Origin: an uncultured Dehalococcoidia bacterium
GTDB lineage: Bacteria; Chloroflexota; Dehalococcoidia; Lucifugimonadales; CATOSD01
Reading direction: 5' to 3'
DNA length: 64,000 bases
Assembly (NCBI GenBank): GCA_951812395.1
Contig: CATOSD010000002.1
Span: forward strand, 858,442 to 922,441
Shown here: piece by piece, positions 1-10,124 of the stretch
Numbering within the stretch: the stretch's first letter is position 1
Layout of the letters: the number at the start of each line of letters is the position of its first letter
The notes under the pieces: model-generated
Seen by the model: only the letters and a program-made list of their open reading frames with translations
What the model was told of the DNA's origin: nothing
Database searches by the model: none
Translations under genes and position numbers: made by a program

Positions 1-1420
1 CTCGTAGCGAGGAGGACGCGTATCCGCATTCGAGTCCCAGTTGACGAACCAGGAGATGCGCCAGTGCGTGCAGAAGTAGATAGCGTGCCGGCCTCGTCTC
101 CGGTTCCTTCATATCCCGTGCCGCATACCATTCACGCTGCGCCGCAGAGTGTCGCTTGTACAAGTCATCAACTGCCGGGCGTTCCTCCCATTGCCTAACG
201 ACGTCCTCGTCGAGCCGAAGGAAGACGCCCTCGCCCCTCTGGTCAATGCCCGGAAGCCAACTCTGGCGCTTGGTGGCAAGCGGTGCCAGGCCCGCATCGA
301 TCGCGGCTACTTCGCCAAGATCGCCAATGTCGGGGATCGGGTCGATTCGCGTGAACCCTCGCAGTGCACGTACCTCACGAAGTCGAACCACTTGCGTCAC
401 GTTGGCAACGAAAGGCTTGACCTCATCCGGAACCACCGTGGGTCTAGTCTGGAACTCGGCATCGGGATCGATGTGGTTCCTGTCGCGAGTGAATGAAGCC
501 CACTCTTCACGCCGCAAGTCGGCGACACCGATGTCACCCGCCCGCCTTCGTTGTATGCCGGCCCACACCCGGTCCAGAGGGAATTCCTCTAGGGCTGGGG
601 CATTGGCGAACTTCAGAAACATCTGCAGATCCTCAAGTGAGTTCACTTTCGCGAGCTCATCAACGTACTCGCCGATGGCGAGTTGTACAGGATCGGACCA
701 AGGCGGTACCGAGATCGCGGATTCGACTACGGGAAAGTACGCATTGGAGGCACCTCGGAGTATCACGTGCATCTCTCCGTCACATGACTCGAAAGACTTG
801 ATATCCAACCAAGGCCGGAACCCGCTGCATTTCGGAAGACGCTTGCGAGCCATCGCGCCGGTTGCTTGGCCCAGATTTCTGGCACGATCATGGACCGGAC
901 ATCGCACCCAAAGGTCCGTAATCGCGCCCGTGCGCCCGGAATCCCAAAGGCGTAGTTCCGCGTCACAGTCCAATTCGTCACCGTGCACGTAGTAGTGCCA
1001 AGGAAAGTCGTCCAGATGACCGCGACCACAGGCGACCATGAACCTAGCCGGGTACACCGGGTGGTCGCGCCCTCCGCCGTGCGCCGCCGTGCACACATAT
1101 TCCGGATTGCGCCGCTCCTGAAACTTGAACGCCGTATGAGGGGCAAGACGATTACATCGGGGACACACCATGAATCGAGGAAAGACACGAGCTGGCAGTC
1201 CCCCATTCCTTCGTTGGTGATGGTAGTAGGGGGGACGATAGAAGAAGCCGACTCCCAGCTTCCTAGCCAAGCGGGGTTCGTCTACCCTGCGGGCATTCGA
1301 CGTGTCCCAGTCTTCGATCCCCGTCACTACCATCGACAGCGTCGGCAAATCGATCAGAGCACCCGGTCCGAACTGGGACACGATCTGGCTCGGACGCATC
1401 TTTCCGGCGCGTACGGCCAT
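1..1420 (-). CDS. drmB: DrmB-like DUF1998 protein of a DISARM-type system (3' end outside window)
   Basis: Reading the minus strand from an ATG at 1420 gives an open frame of 473 codons that runs off the window edge, so the C-terminus is missing. The product begins with the 'MRPSQIVSQFGPGALIDL' type N-terminus seen in DrmB proteins. It has a zinc-binding cluster near residues 86-110 (CPRC, then C110) and the DUF1998 signature 'HALAHLLVRQLG' at about 451-462. DrmB is a core DISARM component that acts with the helicase DrmA in limiting incoming phage DNA. The start lies one base after the drmA stop, behind a GGGAGGAGTGAC ribosome site that overlaps the end of drmA, so the two are translationally linked. 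A drmC gene, if present, would lie beyond position 1. The family call is firm; the exact role in this unusual gene set is inferred. Confidence 0.88.
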   Translation of the reverse strand, partial: MAVRAGKMRPSQIVSQFGPGALIDLPTLSMVVTGIEDWDTSNARRVDEPRLARKLGVGFFYRPPYYHHQRRNGGLPARVFPRFMVCPRCNRLAPHTAFKFQERRNPEYVCTAAHGGGRDHPVYPARFMVACGRGHLDDFPWHYYVHGDELDCDAELRLWDSGRTGAITDLWVRCPVHDRARNLGQATGAMARKRLPKCSGFRPWLDIKSFESCDGEMHVILRGASNAYFPVVESAISVPPWSDPVQLAIGEYVDELAKVNSLEDLQMFLKFANAPALEEFPLDRVWAGIQRRRAGDIGVADLRREEWASFTRDRNHIDPDAEFQTRPTVVPDEVKPFVANVTQVVRLREVRALRGFTRIDPIPDIGDLGEVAAIDAGLAPLATKRQSWLPGIDQRGEGVFLRLDEDVVRQWEERPAVDDLYKRHSAAQREWYAARDMKEPETRPARYLLLHALAHLLVRQLGLECGYASSSLR

Positions 1421-1421
1421 G

Positions 1422-4400
1422 TCACTCCTCCCGATCTTGGAGCAGGATTACGTCGACTTCCTCCTCCACCTCACGTAGGGAGGTGGCAACCGGCCAAGAT
1501 CCTCTACCTTCAGTCTGCTCCATAGGCTTGATGAGGATTGCGGGGTCCTCTGTACTTTCGCTTCCCTTCCGACGTCCCCTCGTTCCGAAGGACGAGTAGA
1601 TTAGCCCTTCGTCCGACTGAGCCCACCCGTGCCACTCGCTCGTCAGGTTGTCTAGCAGGAGCTTCGTCTCGGCATCTACTCCCTGACTACCGGTTACCTT
1701 GTACGCGCGGTCACGGATGAATTCAACGATCTCGCTGACGCGGCCTAACGTCCGGTCGAAGCGAGACGCTGCCGCAGCGGGAAGCGCCATCCCGGGAACA
1801 TCCTGACGAACAAACGACGTCAGAACACCACGTAGTGCACGATCGCGCGCGCGCTCCGAAAACGGAGTCACGCTTGTGGCCTCGACATGGCGATAGAACG
1901 TGTCGTGATAGTGTGCAAAGCGTTCGTAGTGCGAGATATCCCGAGGACGAACCCAGTTGTAGACCTCGACTATGAGACCTGGATGCCTTCTTCCTACTCG
2001 GCTGGTCGCTTGGATGTATTCGGCGCTCGTCTTCGGCTGAGCGCTGACGACCATTAATCCCAAACGATCAATGTCGACTCCGACCGAGATCATGTTCGAT
2101 GCCAAGAGAACGTCGATTGGATAGGATCCCGCCGTCCGCATCTTGAAAGTCCTATCCAACGCATCGAGTGTGTCGGAAATCTCGGAACTTCCACGACGAC
2201 TGGTCAGCTCCCTGTCTTTCTCATACAGCAGGCGGTTTGGTCCGAACCCACGGTTCTGGAGCACGCGAAGGCGAGCCGGCACGTCATCGTCAAGGAGTCT
2301 AAGGGCACCACCGAGTTCGCGAAGAGAGTTGAAGTAACCGACCAGTGTCATATAGGCGTCCGCGGCGGCCACCTCTTCACTATCGGGATCGGCGGCAACG
2401 GCCGTATCGAACTCGAACTGCGCTCTACTAAGCAGCGCACCGTATGTTCTCACCAGTGTCGTCTTGATCGATTTGCCCGGCCCGAACAAGCCCACATACA
2501 GACGCCCCGGCTTGTCCGTCTCTTCTACGGCAAAGAATGAATCGGATGCGTCGATTCCGAGAGGAGGGAAGATATCCGCGTCGCGATCGAAGAGTGACCG
2601 AATTTGGGTCGTAGCACGTCTGACTGTAGCGGTCGAAGCTACGATCTTCGGCCGGACGGGTCCATCGTTGGAAGCTCTGGTAGATAGCCCGTCGATCACC
2701 GACTCGTAGATGCCAACGAGACTTCCCATTGGCCCGGCAATCAGATGGAGTTCGTCTTGAATGATGAGGTCCGGAGGCGCGAGAGGCGCTCTTAGGTCGC
2801 GAACTACGGCGGCCGGCGACCCGACACTTTCGCGGTGCCTAGCCTGATGAGACTCTCCCTCTCCTAGGTAACCGTGGCGCGGGCAATGGCGGTCCACTCG
2901 GCCGAACAGCGCTCGTATGCGACCGTTCCAGGCCATCTGCGCGAATTTGTCGACTGTTGCCAAGACCAGCGACGGGGGATGACGATATATCTCCTGATCG
3001 ACGACGAGCGCCGGAACTCCAAGCTCGGAAGTGGCAGCCCCGAAGGGGCAGTCAACGGCCAAACATTTGATTAATGTGCGTTCGAGTTCGTCGTCCGTCA
3101 CATAGTTCGAGGGAGCGATGTCGCTTCCGCACCATGGACAATAGAGAACCTGGTAGGGTGATCTACCGTAGACGCGCCGTTCCTTTTTCAGTTGGTCGAG
3201 AGCGTCCTTTGAGTCCTCATAGGAATTGGGCGTAACGGACTGCCCGACCCAGAGCCCGATGGTAAAACGCTTCTCCCCCCACTTCCCAACGTCCTCCTGC
3301 CGGAGCAACTCGCTGGCGCATACTAGGGTTAGAGCACGTTGGAACTGCTGGATCGTGAGCAGCCTAAGGGTGTACCGCATAAGCACCGCCGTGCCCGCAC
3401 TCCAATCGTACCTCTCGTCGACTTGTAGCCGCCTCAAGGCAAATGTGAATGCCGTGAGACCCAAATACGCCTCGGTCTTGCCGCCCGCGGTCGGATACCA
3501 GAGTAGGTCGGCAACGTCCCTGTCTGGATGAGAGGGATGAACAAGTGCCGTCAGAGATTGAAGAATGAAGCCGATTTGGAACGGACGCCACAATGTCGGT
3601 ATCTGATCGTCCGTCGGGACGGTGTCACCCCGGCGTCGATGCAGAACGCGCACGGTGGTCCGCCTCTGCATTGCCATCGCGCGATTCGCGAAGCGGAAGG
3701 CTTCAAATGCGTGCGGATCCGTCAAGCACTCCAATCCCAGGCGCATTCGCTCAAGGCTCTCAACTTGAGCCGCGATGTGATCGCGAGCCACAGCATCGTC
3801 GGGAGGAGATATACCGTCGACTTCGGCCTTTCGTTTACCTATCCATTCCTCGTACGCTTCAAGTAACGGAAGAAGTAGAGCTCGCACCTGTTCGGGGGAC
3901 TTCGCCCGGCCCAGTCGGTCCATCGACAGCGGTGGCACATTCGTTGGGCCGCGCACGGAATGTACTTCGCGACTCGGCACCATTGTTGTGTAGACCCTCG
4001 TGGCCCGAGTTGCACCCTCACACTCCGTGTCCCAGCCAACGGCTACTCCGTGTCCGACGGCGAATTCTTGTCGACGGCGGTAGATCAGGTCGGCAGACGC
4101 CATATCCGGATCGGTATCCGGAGTCCTACGAGGCAATCTCCTCGACAAGAAGATCGGACCGTTTCCGAATATGGACAATTCGGGCTGGTACATCCAGTCT
4201 TCGTCGGCCGACCGCCTCTCCTGAGACGCGGTACGGGTGTTCGTGAGAAACACCGACGCCACCAGACGACCTGCAAGGCTTTCAACGACCCATTCAATCG
4301 AGGCGCCGGGCGATATCTGCTCATGTCCGGTTCGGTTGGAGAGTGGCAGCAGTATCGTCTCGTCGATCGGATTGCGAACCCAACGATACTCCTTGTGCCT

Positions 4401-4844
4401 GGTAGTTGCAGTTGTCTCCGGGTCGGCATCCGGGTCGATATCGGCAGCTTCCTCCGGGTTCAATTCTGGGCCACCGACCACCTCTACCCGTTGATACTCT
4501 CCCCAAGCGGCATGAACGCTGACGGCGTCGCAGTCGGCACCGACGATGAACGATAGCCCGATGGACGATGGCGTCAGTTGCTGTACCACTCGGGGACCGG
4601 CCTCATGGTCTTCGTCGTCTTCGACCGTCGAAGTCGCACTTTCGTCCTCCGAAGGCGAGAGCCTCGTACCTTGCGGAGCCAGCATTCCTATTAGGTAGCG
4701 AGTTGACGGGGATTGCATCAGCTCCTCGTCAGGCTCCTCGGGACCGAGAAGGTCCGTTTTCAGAGCGTTGAGTAATCGCTCCCTTACGGTCTCACCCTGC
4801 GCTTCAAAGTACGAGGGGGCCAGCCCAGCCGGTTGCGAATTCAC
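1422..4844 (-). CDS. drmA: DrmA-like superfamily 2 helicase of a DISARM-type system
   Basis: This 1140-residue protein matches the size of DISARM DrmA helicases. It has an acidic N-terminal third, then a Walker A variant 'PTAGGKTEAY' near residue 450. A cysteine pair (CPWCGSD, near 568, with a further C-x4-C pair about 30 residues on) suggests a small zinc ribbon. The Walker B 'QDELHLI' is near 698, and the motif VI-like 'TSRVGRRHPG' near 950. The wording around the Walker A and DELH motifs is typical of DrmA rather than of generic DEAD helicases. It starts with GTG at 4844, and this GTGA overlaps the drmD stop by four bases; the drmB start follows one base after its own stop. It presumably acts on DNA as an ATP-driven translocase together with DrmB. 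Confidence 0.9.
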   Translation of the reverse strand: MNSQPAGLAPSYFEAQGETVRERLLNALKTDLLGPEEPDEELMQSPSTRYLIGMLAPQGTRLSPSEDESATSTVEDDEDHEAGPRVVQQLTPSSIGLSFIVGADCDAVSVHAAWGEYQRVEVVGGPELNPEEAADIDPDADPETTATTRHKEYRWVRNPIDETILLPLSNRTGHEQISPGASIEWVVESLAGRLVASVFLTNTRTASQERRSADEDWMYQPELSIFGNGPIFLSRRLPRRTPDTDPDMASADLIYRRRQEFAVGHGVAVGWDTECEGATRATRVYTTMVPSREVHSVRGPTNVPPLSMDRLGRAKSPEQVRALLLPLLEAYEEWIGKRKAEVDGISPPDDAVARDHIAAQVESLERMRLGLECLTDPHAFEAFRFANRAMAMQRRTTVRVLHRRRGDTVPTDDQIPTLWRPFQIGFILQSLTALVHPSHPDRDVADLLWYPTAGGKTEAYLGLTAFTFALRRLQVDERYDWSAGTAVLMRYTLRLLTIQQFQRALTLVCASELLRQEDVGKWGEKRFTIGLWVGQSVTPNSYEDSKDALDQLKKERRVYGRSPYQVLYCPWCGSDIAPSNYVTDDELERTLIKCLAVDCPFGAATSELGVPALVVDQEIYRHPPSLVLATVDKFAQMAWNGRIRALFGRVDRHCPRHGYLGEGESHQARHRESVGSPAAVVRDLRAPLAPPDLIIQDELHLIAGPMGSLVGIYESVIDGLSTRASNDGPVRPKIVASTATVRRATTQIRSLFDRDADIFPPLGIDASDSFFAVEETDKPGRLYVGLFGPGKSIKTTLVRTYGALLSRAQFEFDTAVAADPDSEEVAAADAYMTLVGYFNSLRELGGALRLLDDDVPARLRVLQNRGFGPNRLLYEKDRELTSRRGSSEISDTLDALDRTFKMRTAGSYPIDVLLASNMISVGVDIDRLGLMVVSAQPKTSAEYIQATSRVGRRHPGLIVEVYNWVRPRDISHYERFAHYHDTFYRHVEATSVTPFSERARDRALRGVLTSFVRQDVPGMALPAAAASRFDRTLGRVSEIVEFIRDRAYKVTGSQGVDAETKLLLDNLTSEWHGWAQSDEGLIYSSFGTRGRRKGSESTEDPAILIKPMEQTEGRGSWPVATSLREVEEEVDVILLQDREE

Positions 4845-7800
4845 AATACGTCCTCGTTCCCCGACCCAAGGTCAACTTCGACGCGGGCGGCGGCCAGCAA
4901 ACGATATTCGGCCTGGGCCATCTGGGCGGCCGCGAGGTCGCGTAAGGATCGAGCCTTGTCTTGCCCAAGCGATTGGAGCTCCCCACGGGCACGTTCCAGG
5001 TTGGCCTCCCAAAGGGGGATGGCCTGACGCTGCAACGGTTGGTCCGAAGCCTTGAGTCGCTCCAAGGTGCCCGCACATGACTGAATCCGATCCCTGGCCG
5101 CTCTGGCACGATTGTCGTACAGACGTTGGATACGGTCCCGCTCTACTTCAATACGGCTCTGTGTCTCCTTGCGGAGATTGGCAATTTGCTCGTCGACTAT
5201 CGCACGGACTTCCTCGTGGGCGCGTTCGTAGGAAACGTCCAAGGTAGCGAAGTCGACGCTTCCTTCGGATTCCTCTTGCTGGAATTTGCGGGAGTGCTCA
5301 AGCAGACCCGCGCCTAAGACGGGATCGGTCCGTCCATGGTCGTCTACGAATGAGCAGTACATGAACTCCCGAGGTTTCAGGCCTCCCACCTTCACCAGCC
5401 AGTTAAACTGCCAGCCCGGCCGTAGGCCGTCTACGGTGCCGTCCCGGAGTTGTCTTATCGCGGTGGCACCCTCGTGGCGCTCCTCGGTAACACGTCTAAC
5501 TATCGCATCGATGATGGGATGCCCAAAGCCGAAGTATTCGACAAGTTCGCTATCGACGAACGTCCGAGGATCGAAGGATACGCGCCGCTTCTCCTCTCCT
5601 TCGACAAGTTCTTTGTGCTCCTCCGTGAACGGCGGATGGAAGTGTATGCGCCGTTCGGTTGTGTCCCGACGGGCGTCGACCCAAGTGTTCACCGATCGCA
5701 GAAGTGCCGTCATCAGCCGCTCAAAGTCCACCTGACTGACGGATTGCCTTTCCTGGAGTGCCGTCTGAGCGATCTCGGCTCCGAAGCTTTTTGTGTCGAG
5801 GATGAAGTCCTTTAGCTGGGTCTCAGCAACCCGAGCCTGACGCACTCGCTCTTCGAGTCTTTGAGCTACGCGCTCCAGCTCCCTATCCCGCTCGGCCGCA
5901 GTCGCCCTCAAGGCCGTCCTGATATCGGCCTCTGCTTCGCCGAGAATCGGATCAAGGCCTCCTATCGACTCCTCGAAGAGCCGGATACGCTGCTCGAGGA
6001 CATCGAGGATTCGCCCCTCGATGGTTCCCTGAACGTGAAAGTTGAAGATAGTCACGGGATGTTCCTGGCCGATTCGATCTACGCGCCCGATTCGCTGTTC
6101 CACGCGCATCGGGTTCCAAGGCAGATCGTAGTTGACGAGGATGTGCGCGAATTGGAAGTTGCGACCCTCCCCGCCCGCTTCGGTTGATACCAGAATCTGT
6201 GGCCCGGTCCCGACTCGAAATGCTTCGATGGCGTTGTCCTTCTGAAGGGGGTCTAACTGCCCGTGGAACCGGTGCGCGGACCATCCCTGTGCTGCGCTGA
6301 GTTCTACGAGCATCTCCTGCGTCTCGCGGAACTCGGTAAACACGATCACTTTGCCGTCCGCGTCCTCTTCGAATAGCTCCCGTAGCTTTTCGGCAAATGT
6401 CCGTGCCTTTGAGTCGATATCGATTCGTCTCAACAGTTCGATGACACGTTCGATCCTGGAAATCTCATGGGCCGACGCCCCCGGGAGCTCCCTGGCAATC
6501 TCGGATACCTCCAGATCATCGGACAGGTCGTCCTCGGCCGCTTCCGCAGAGAGGCTCCCGGTTATTTCCCCCTGCAACAGTCGCTCACGACGACTATCCA
6601 GGGATTTCAGCAACGCACGTGAGGAACTGGCCGCCAGTTTCTGCCAAATGACCATAAGGAAGCCCACCGCGTTCCTCTGGGTTCGCTCCGCCTCCCTGTA
6701 TCCGTCGGAGATAATCGAATCCATCTCTGACTGTACCGCCCGTTCATCCTCCGTAATGTCTACGTCCCAACGGAACGCCCTTCGAGGCTGGAAGCCACCG
6801 ATAACTGCTCGACGATTCCGTATCAACACCTCGCTCAGCCGATGCCGTTCTCTTAGCCTGCCAATCAACTCGCCGATTTCCAGATCTCCCAGCTCGCTGG
6901 ACTGTTCGTCGAGGAGGGCTCCAGCTCGCTCGGTCAGTTCGTCTAAGGCACCATGGCGTGTGAGCTCTTCCACGAGTCTGTTCAGTCCGCCCAGACCCTG
7001 CACGTGAGAGACGAAATCGTCCTCCGAGGCAAAGAGAACCGGGGTAAGCATCTCGACCAGGGAGAATAGTTCGTGGCGATGCAGTTGCAGAGGAGTTGCC
7101 GTCAAGAACAGCACTCCCCGTCTGGCAAACTCGGGACGGGAGGTCAGAGCAGACACTAGCCGATAGAGGTTCGTCATAGTGACGCTACTGCCCGACCTTT
7201 GTCGACGAGCGTGGTGCGCCTCGTCTACGATGATCAAGTCCCAGTCGACGGCAGCGATCTCCTCACGACGCTCAGGACTCCAAGAGGCCCACGACTGAGA
7301 AGTGATGACCGAGTCGTGGTCGGTCCATGGATTCCTGGTCCCCTTTGATTTGAGGTATTGAAGTGTGTTCCTGTCGAAAATTGCGAAAGTCTCGTTGAAT
7401 TTCGTTTTCAACTCGAACTGCCACTGACGAACCAGGCCGGAAGGCACGAGGATCAAGACTCGCCTGGCGAGACCTCTCGCTCGAAGCTCCTTTACGATCA
7501 TGGCGGCTTCGATCGTCTTGCCAAGGCCAACCTCGTCACTCAGAAGGAATCGATACGGATAAGACGAGGTGACCCTATGTACGACCGACACCTGGTGCGG
7601 CTTGAGGTCGACTCGAGCATGCGATAGGGAGACGAGCGAATCATGCAGGTGTCGCGTCCATAGGTCGGCCGCGACCGAACGCAGATTGAATTGCGCGGCG
7701 GTCCCCAGCTGATTGGCTCGAATTCGCTCGATAGGATCATCCAGGGTCGCCGGGCGAAGGGCCATCTCTGCTACGTTGCTCGTAGTCCCGTCGGCAAAAG

Positions 7801-8056
7801 CAACTCTAACGGTTGGATAGGTTTGTGTGGATACGCTCCCGATAACTACACCGACCCCGCCGCCGCCGCGCATGACGTGGTCCCCAAGCCCGAAGGGGGC
7901 CGGCTCAAGGACGCCCGCATCAAGACTGAACATTTGCTCCGCGCCATTGTCGAATACGACAAAGGCCGTCTGGCCCTCGATTCGATCGACATAGCCGTCC
8001 AATCCGCCGGCGGCCCAGCGGACCCTTCCTCCGGCTTTAATCATCATTGCGCTCAT
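4841..8056 (-). CDS. drmD: DrmD-like SNF2-family helicase
   Basis: This is a large SNF2/HepA-type ATPase of about 1071 residues. It shows Walker A 'DEVGLGKTIEA' near residue 180, 'VDEAHHARR' near 278, 'LTATPLQLH' shortly after, and the helicase C motif 'GRVDRIGQ' near 660, followed by a long charged, probably coiled-coil C-terminus. SNF2 helicases of this type are DrmD in class 1 DISARM. The frame is open up to 8137, but I prefer the ATG at 8056: it follows AGAGGTCAT and leads into 'MMIKAGGRVRWAAGG', an N-terminal beta-rich segment common in these proteins. The gene overlaps drmA by four bases (GTGA). The adenine methyltransferase (drmMI) that usually accompanies drmD is not in the window; a cytosine methyltransferase stands upstream instead. 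Confidence 0.85.
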   Translation of the reverse strand: MSAMMIKAGGRVRWAAGGLDGYVDRIEGQTAFVVFDNGAEQMFSLDAGVLEPAPFGLGDHVMRGGGGVGVVIGSVSTQTYPTVRVAFADGTTSNVAEMALRPATLDDPIERIRANQLGTAAQFNLRSVAADLWTRHLHDSLVSLSHARVDLKPHQVSVVHRVTSSYPYRFLLSDEVGLGKTIEAAMIVKELRARGLARRVLILVPSGLVRQWQFELKTKFNETFAIFDRNTLQYLKSKGTRNPWTDHDSVITSQSWASWSPERREEIAAVDWDLIIVDEAHHARRQRSGSSVTMTNLYRLVSALTSRPEFARRGVLFLTATPLQLHRHELFSLVEMLTPVLFASEDDFVSHVQGLGGLNRLVEELTRHGALDELTERAGALLDEQSSELGDLEIGELIGRLRERHRLSEVLIRNRRAVIGGFQPRRAFRWDVDITEDERAVQSEMDSIISDGYREAERTQRNAVGFLMVIWQKLAASSSRALLKSLDSRRERLLQGEITGSLSAEAAEDDLSDDLEVSEIARELPGASAHEISRIERVIELLRRIDIDSKARTFAEKLRELFEEDADGKVIVFTEFRETQEMLVELSAAQGWSAHRFHGQLDPLQKDNAIEAFRVGTGPQILVSTEAGGEGRNFQFAHILVNYDLPWNPMRVEQRIGRVDRIGQEHPVTIFNFHVQGTIEGRILDVLEQRIRLFEESIGGLDPILGEAEADIRTALRATAAERDRELERVAQRLEERVRQARVAETQLKDFILDTKSFGAEIAQTALQERQSVSQVDFERLMTALLRSVNTWVDARRDTTERRIHFHPPFTEEHKELVEGEEKRRVSFDPRTFVDSELVEYFGFGHPIIDAIVRRVTEERHEGATAIRQLRDGTVDGLRPGWQFNWLVKVGGLKPREFMYCSFVDDHGRTDPVLGAGLLEHSRKFQQEESEGSVDFATLDVSYERAHEEVRAIVDEQIANLRKETQSRIEVERDRIQRLYDNRARAARDRIQSCAGTLERLKASDQPLQRQAIPLWEANLERARGELQSLGQDKARSLRDLAAAQMAQAEYRLLAAARVEVDLGSGNEDVL

Positions 8057-8143
8057 ATGACCTCTCGTCTCATTCCCCGTCCGGCCTCCTGCACCCAAGG
8101 CGCATCCCCGAACTGGACTCGACCCTGGATGACTCACCCACTC

Positions 8144-8889
8144 CTACTCCCTAAGCTGCCGTTGAACCTCTTCAATCGAAAAGGGAGGACGCCGCCGGTG
8201 AATCATCGCATGACAGTTCGGACATATCGGGCGCAAGTCCTCAATCGGGTCGACGCTGTAGTTCTCCCCAATCTCAGACAAGGGCACCAAATGATGTACG
8301 TGTATGTAGCCAGCGCCGATAGCCCCATAGCGCTCCTCAAACGCGAAACCACAGATCGTGCAGACCGGACCGTGGTGGCTAATGCAAGCCAACCGGGCGG
8401 CCCGGTCGCGTTCGTATGAGTCACCTGCACTTGGCGAACTGCGCCCTCGGCGTATTCCCTCTCTGGGATTTCGTCTGGTCCGCGGAAGAATTCCGAATCG
8501 GACGCGCCATTGGAGAACGACCAGAGGACTCCTACGGGCGTACTGTCGATAACTTCAATCGGTTTGGCGAATCCCGCATATTCGAACGCTTCCGAATTGG
8601 AGCTACGCCAAAACACATGCACTACCCTCGAATCTCCCAATAGCCCTTTCACGCTTGGCCAGTCGACGCGAGACCCTCGCTTGTGGTGCCAGCGAAGGGA
8701 TTCTCCTTCCCATCGGTTGTCGTAGTCGTGGCCCGTCCGACCCTCGGTGCCTACATTTGCGAATACAAGGAACTCGCCGTCGTGCTCCACGATGCCCGTA
8801 TCCCAAGGGCCACCCTTGGCCTTGCGACCCACACCTGCCAGTTCCTTGATGTCGGCTCGCGTGTACTTGTTACCCGTCACGAATCGCAT
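8144..8889 (-). pseudogene. DUF3427 + HNH endonuclease, split by a -1 frameshift
   Basis: Two minus-strand frames together make one sensible protein. The first, from ATG 8889 (GGGA 10 bases upstream), reads 'FVTGNKYTRADIKELAGV' and a DUF3427-type domain with 'FANVGTEGRTGHDYDNRW' and 'VHVFWRSSNSEAFEYAGF'. Near 8410-8420 the homology moves into the -1 frame, which reads 'SYERDRAARLACISHHG' and then an HNH domain: CTICGF, 'HVHHLVPLSEIGE', CPNCH. The frame with the first half runs on into unrelated residues. DUF3427-HNH proteins are found as nucleases beside defence helicases. The gene lies between the receiver gene and drmD, in the same direction. The break may be real inactivation, an assembly error or recoding; I see no classic slippery heptamer. 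An extra 27 codons upstream up to a TTG at 8970 also look codon-like. Confidence 0.75.
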
Positions 8890-9014
8890 GACGCCGGCTA
8901 GTCCCTTCCGTCCGACCGAGTGGGCACGGTCGACGCCCTCATAAAGACCGCAAAGACCGGCGACGGGCAATTCTGCGTCCGGGATTTCCGAGAGCCTAGG
9001 TGTGACACTCTTGG

Positions 9015-10112
9015 CTAGGCCCCCTTCTTATAATCGGTAATGATCTCGTCGCGCCAGGATACGAAATCTCGTTCCGGTAAACCCGGGCGTCCGGCCACTT
9101 GCATGTACGCCCAGGAGACCATCTCCCGAAACGGGCTATCTAAGGAGGCTATGCGCAGGAACGGCCTGCCCCCGGGTCCGACATTAAACAGCGGTATGAG
9201 TTCCAAGTCTCGAAGGTTTGCCACCATCGTGGGGATACGATCCTTCAGAGCGGGCAGTGGTAGGATCGTTTCGAAATAGCCTCGGGTGAGGACAGTGCCG
9301 ATCAAACGCTCCTCAAGCTTCTTGGCGTTTACTCCCTTCAAGCTTGTTAGGCCGAACCCGGTCCTGGTAGAAACACACTTCGCAACGAGAACGTTCCCAA
9401 CCTTAGCTTCACGTCCTCCCCCGGAGTCGAGATCGCATGAAGGCGTAAGGACAACGCGAAAGGAAGCGGGTTCCGTCCGGTCACCTTCGGACTCCATGAG
9501 AACATCGCCCAATAGGATGTTGTCGGAGACGGGTGGGCACAGGTACTGCTCCCAACCGGCAAGGACCTCTCCGTCCGCCGAGGTCTCGTCCATCAAGGCT
9601 GCAAGGCGACGCCTGCCGGCCCGTCGAATCGCCCTTTTACGATCATTGTCCTCTGCAAATATGTCGAACTCCGAAGGCGCAACATCTCGCATGGCAATCG
9701 AGAAGGAGTCTCTGACATCGTGCTCTGCCTCCTTCAACGCTTGGACGTGCGGTCGTAGCTCGCGTATGGCGTCAAGGACCTTTTGTGGACTGTGCTGACC
9801 CTTCGTTACCTCTCTAACGAATTCATTCTTGTGTTCCGGTGGTACGTCCGGATTGGCCGAGTGGATGATGACCGGACAGAATTGCTGCTCCCATACGTAA
9901 TCCAAGTGCTCCGATCCTCTGTTCCTGTTCTCAGAAGGGTCCCCTTCCCATAGATCGAGCACCACTATGTCGGGCCGTATTGAGCGAATAGCTTGCTGCC
10001 CTTCGTCAAAACCGAAGGTCCGAACTTCTATATCCGGCTCCTCTTCCTTAATCAGGCGAAGGACAGGGGCGATGGAGGACTCTTCGTCCTCGACGAAGAC
10101 AATGCTCAGCAT
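9015..10112 (-). CDS. receiver-domain protein with unknown C-terminal domain
   Basis: The 365-residue product starts with a response-regulator fold: acidic pair in 'FVEDEE' (E8, D9), a likely phosphoacceptor D53 in 'IVVLDLWEGD', a conserved S85 in 'VIIHSANP', and the lysine of 'VTKGQ' at about 104. Residues 115-365 have no DNA-binding signature I recognise. They include 'VVLTPSCDLDSGGG' and a hydrophobic 'LIPLFNVGPGGRPFLRI' stretch, so an output other than transcription is possible. The gene follows the double-GHKL kinase by 12 bases, as in a two-component pair, and the kinase C-terminus carries a classical H box. A phosphorelay from kinase to this protein inside the defence operon is inference. 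Confidence 0.75.
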   Translation of the reverse strand: MLSIVFVEDEESSIAPVLRLIKEEEPDIEVRTFGFDEGQQAIRSIRPDIVVLDLWEGDPSENRNRGSEHLDYVWEQQFCPVIIHSANPDVPPEHKNEFVREVTKGQHSPQKVLDAIRELRPHVQALKEAEHDVRDSFSIAMRDVAPSEFDIFAEDNDRKRAIRRAGRRRLAALMDETSADGEVLAGWEQYLCPPVSDNILLGDVLMESEGDRTEPASFRVVLTPSCDLDSGGGREAKVGNVLVAKCVSTRTGFGLTSLKGVNAKKLEERLIGTVLTRGYFETILPLPALKDRIPTMVANLRDLELIPLFNVGPGGRPFLRIASLDSPFREMVSWAYMQVAGRPGLPERDFVSWRDEIITDYKKGA

Positions 10113-10124
10113 GTAGCGTTGCTC

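Noticed and set aside
8400..8425. Programmed -1 ribosomal frameshift in the DUF3427-HNH gene
   Set aside because: No X-XXY-YYZ slippery heptamer or clear downstream stem found at the frame change, so mutation or assembly error is more likely.
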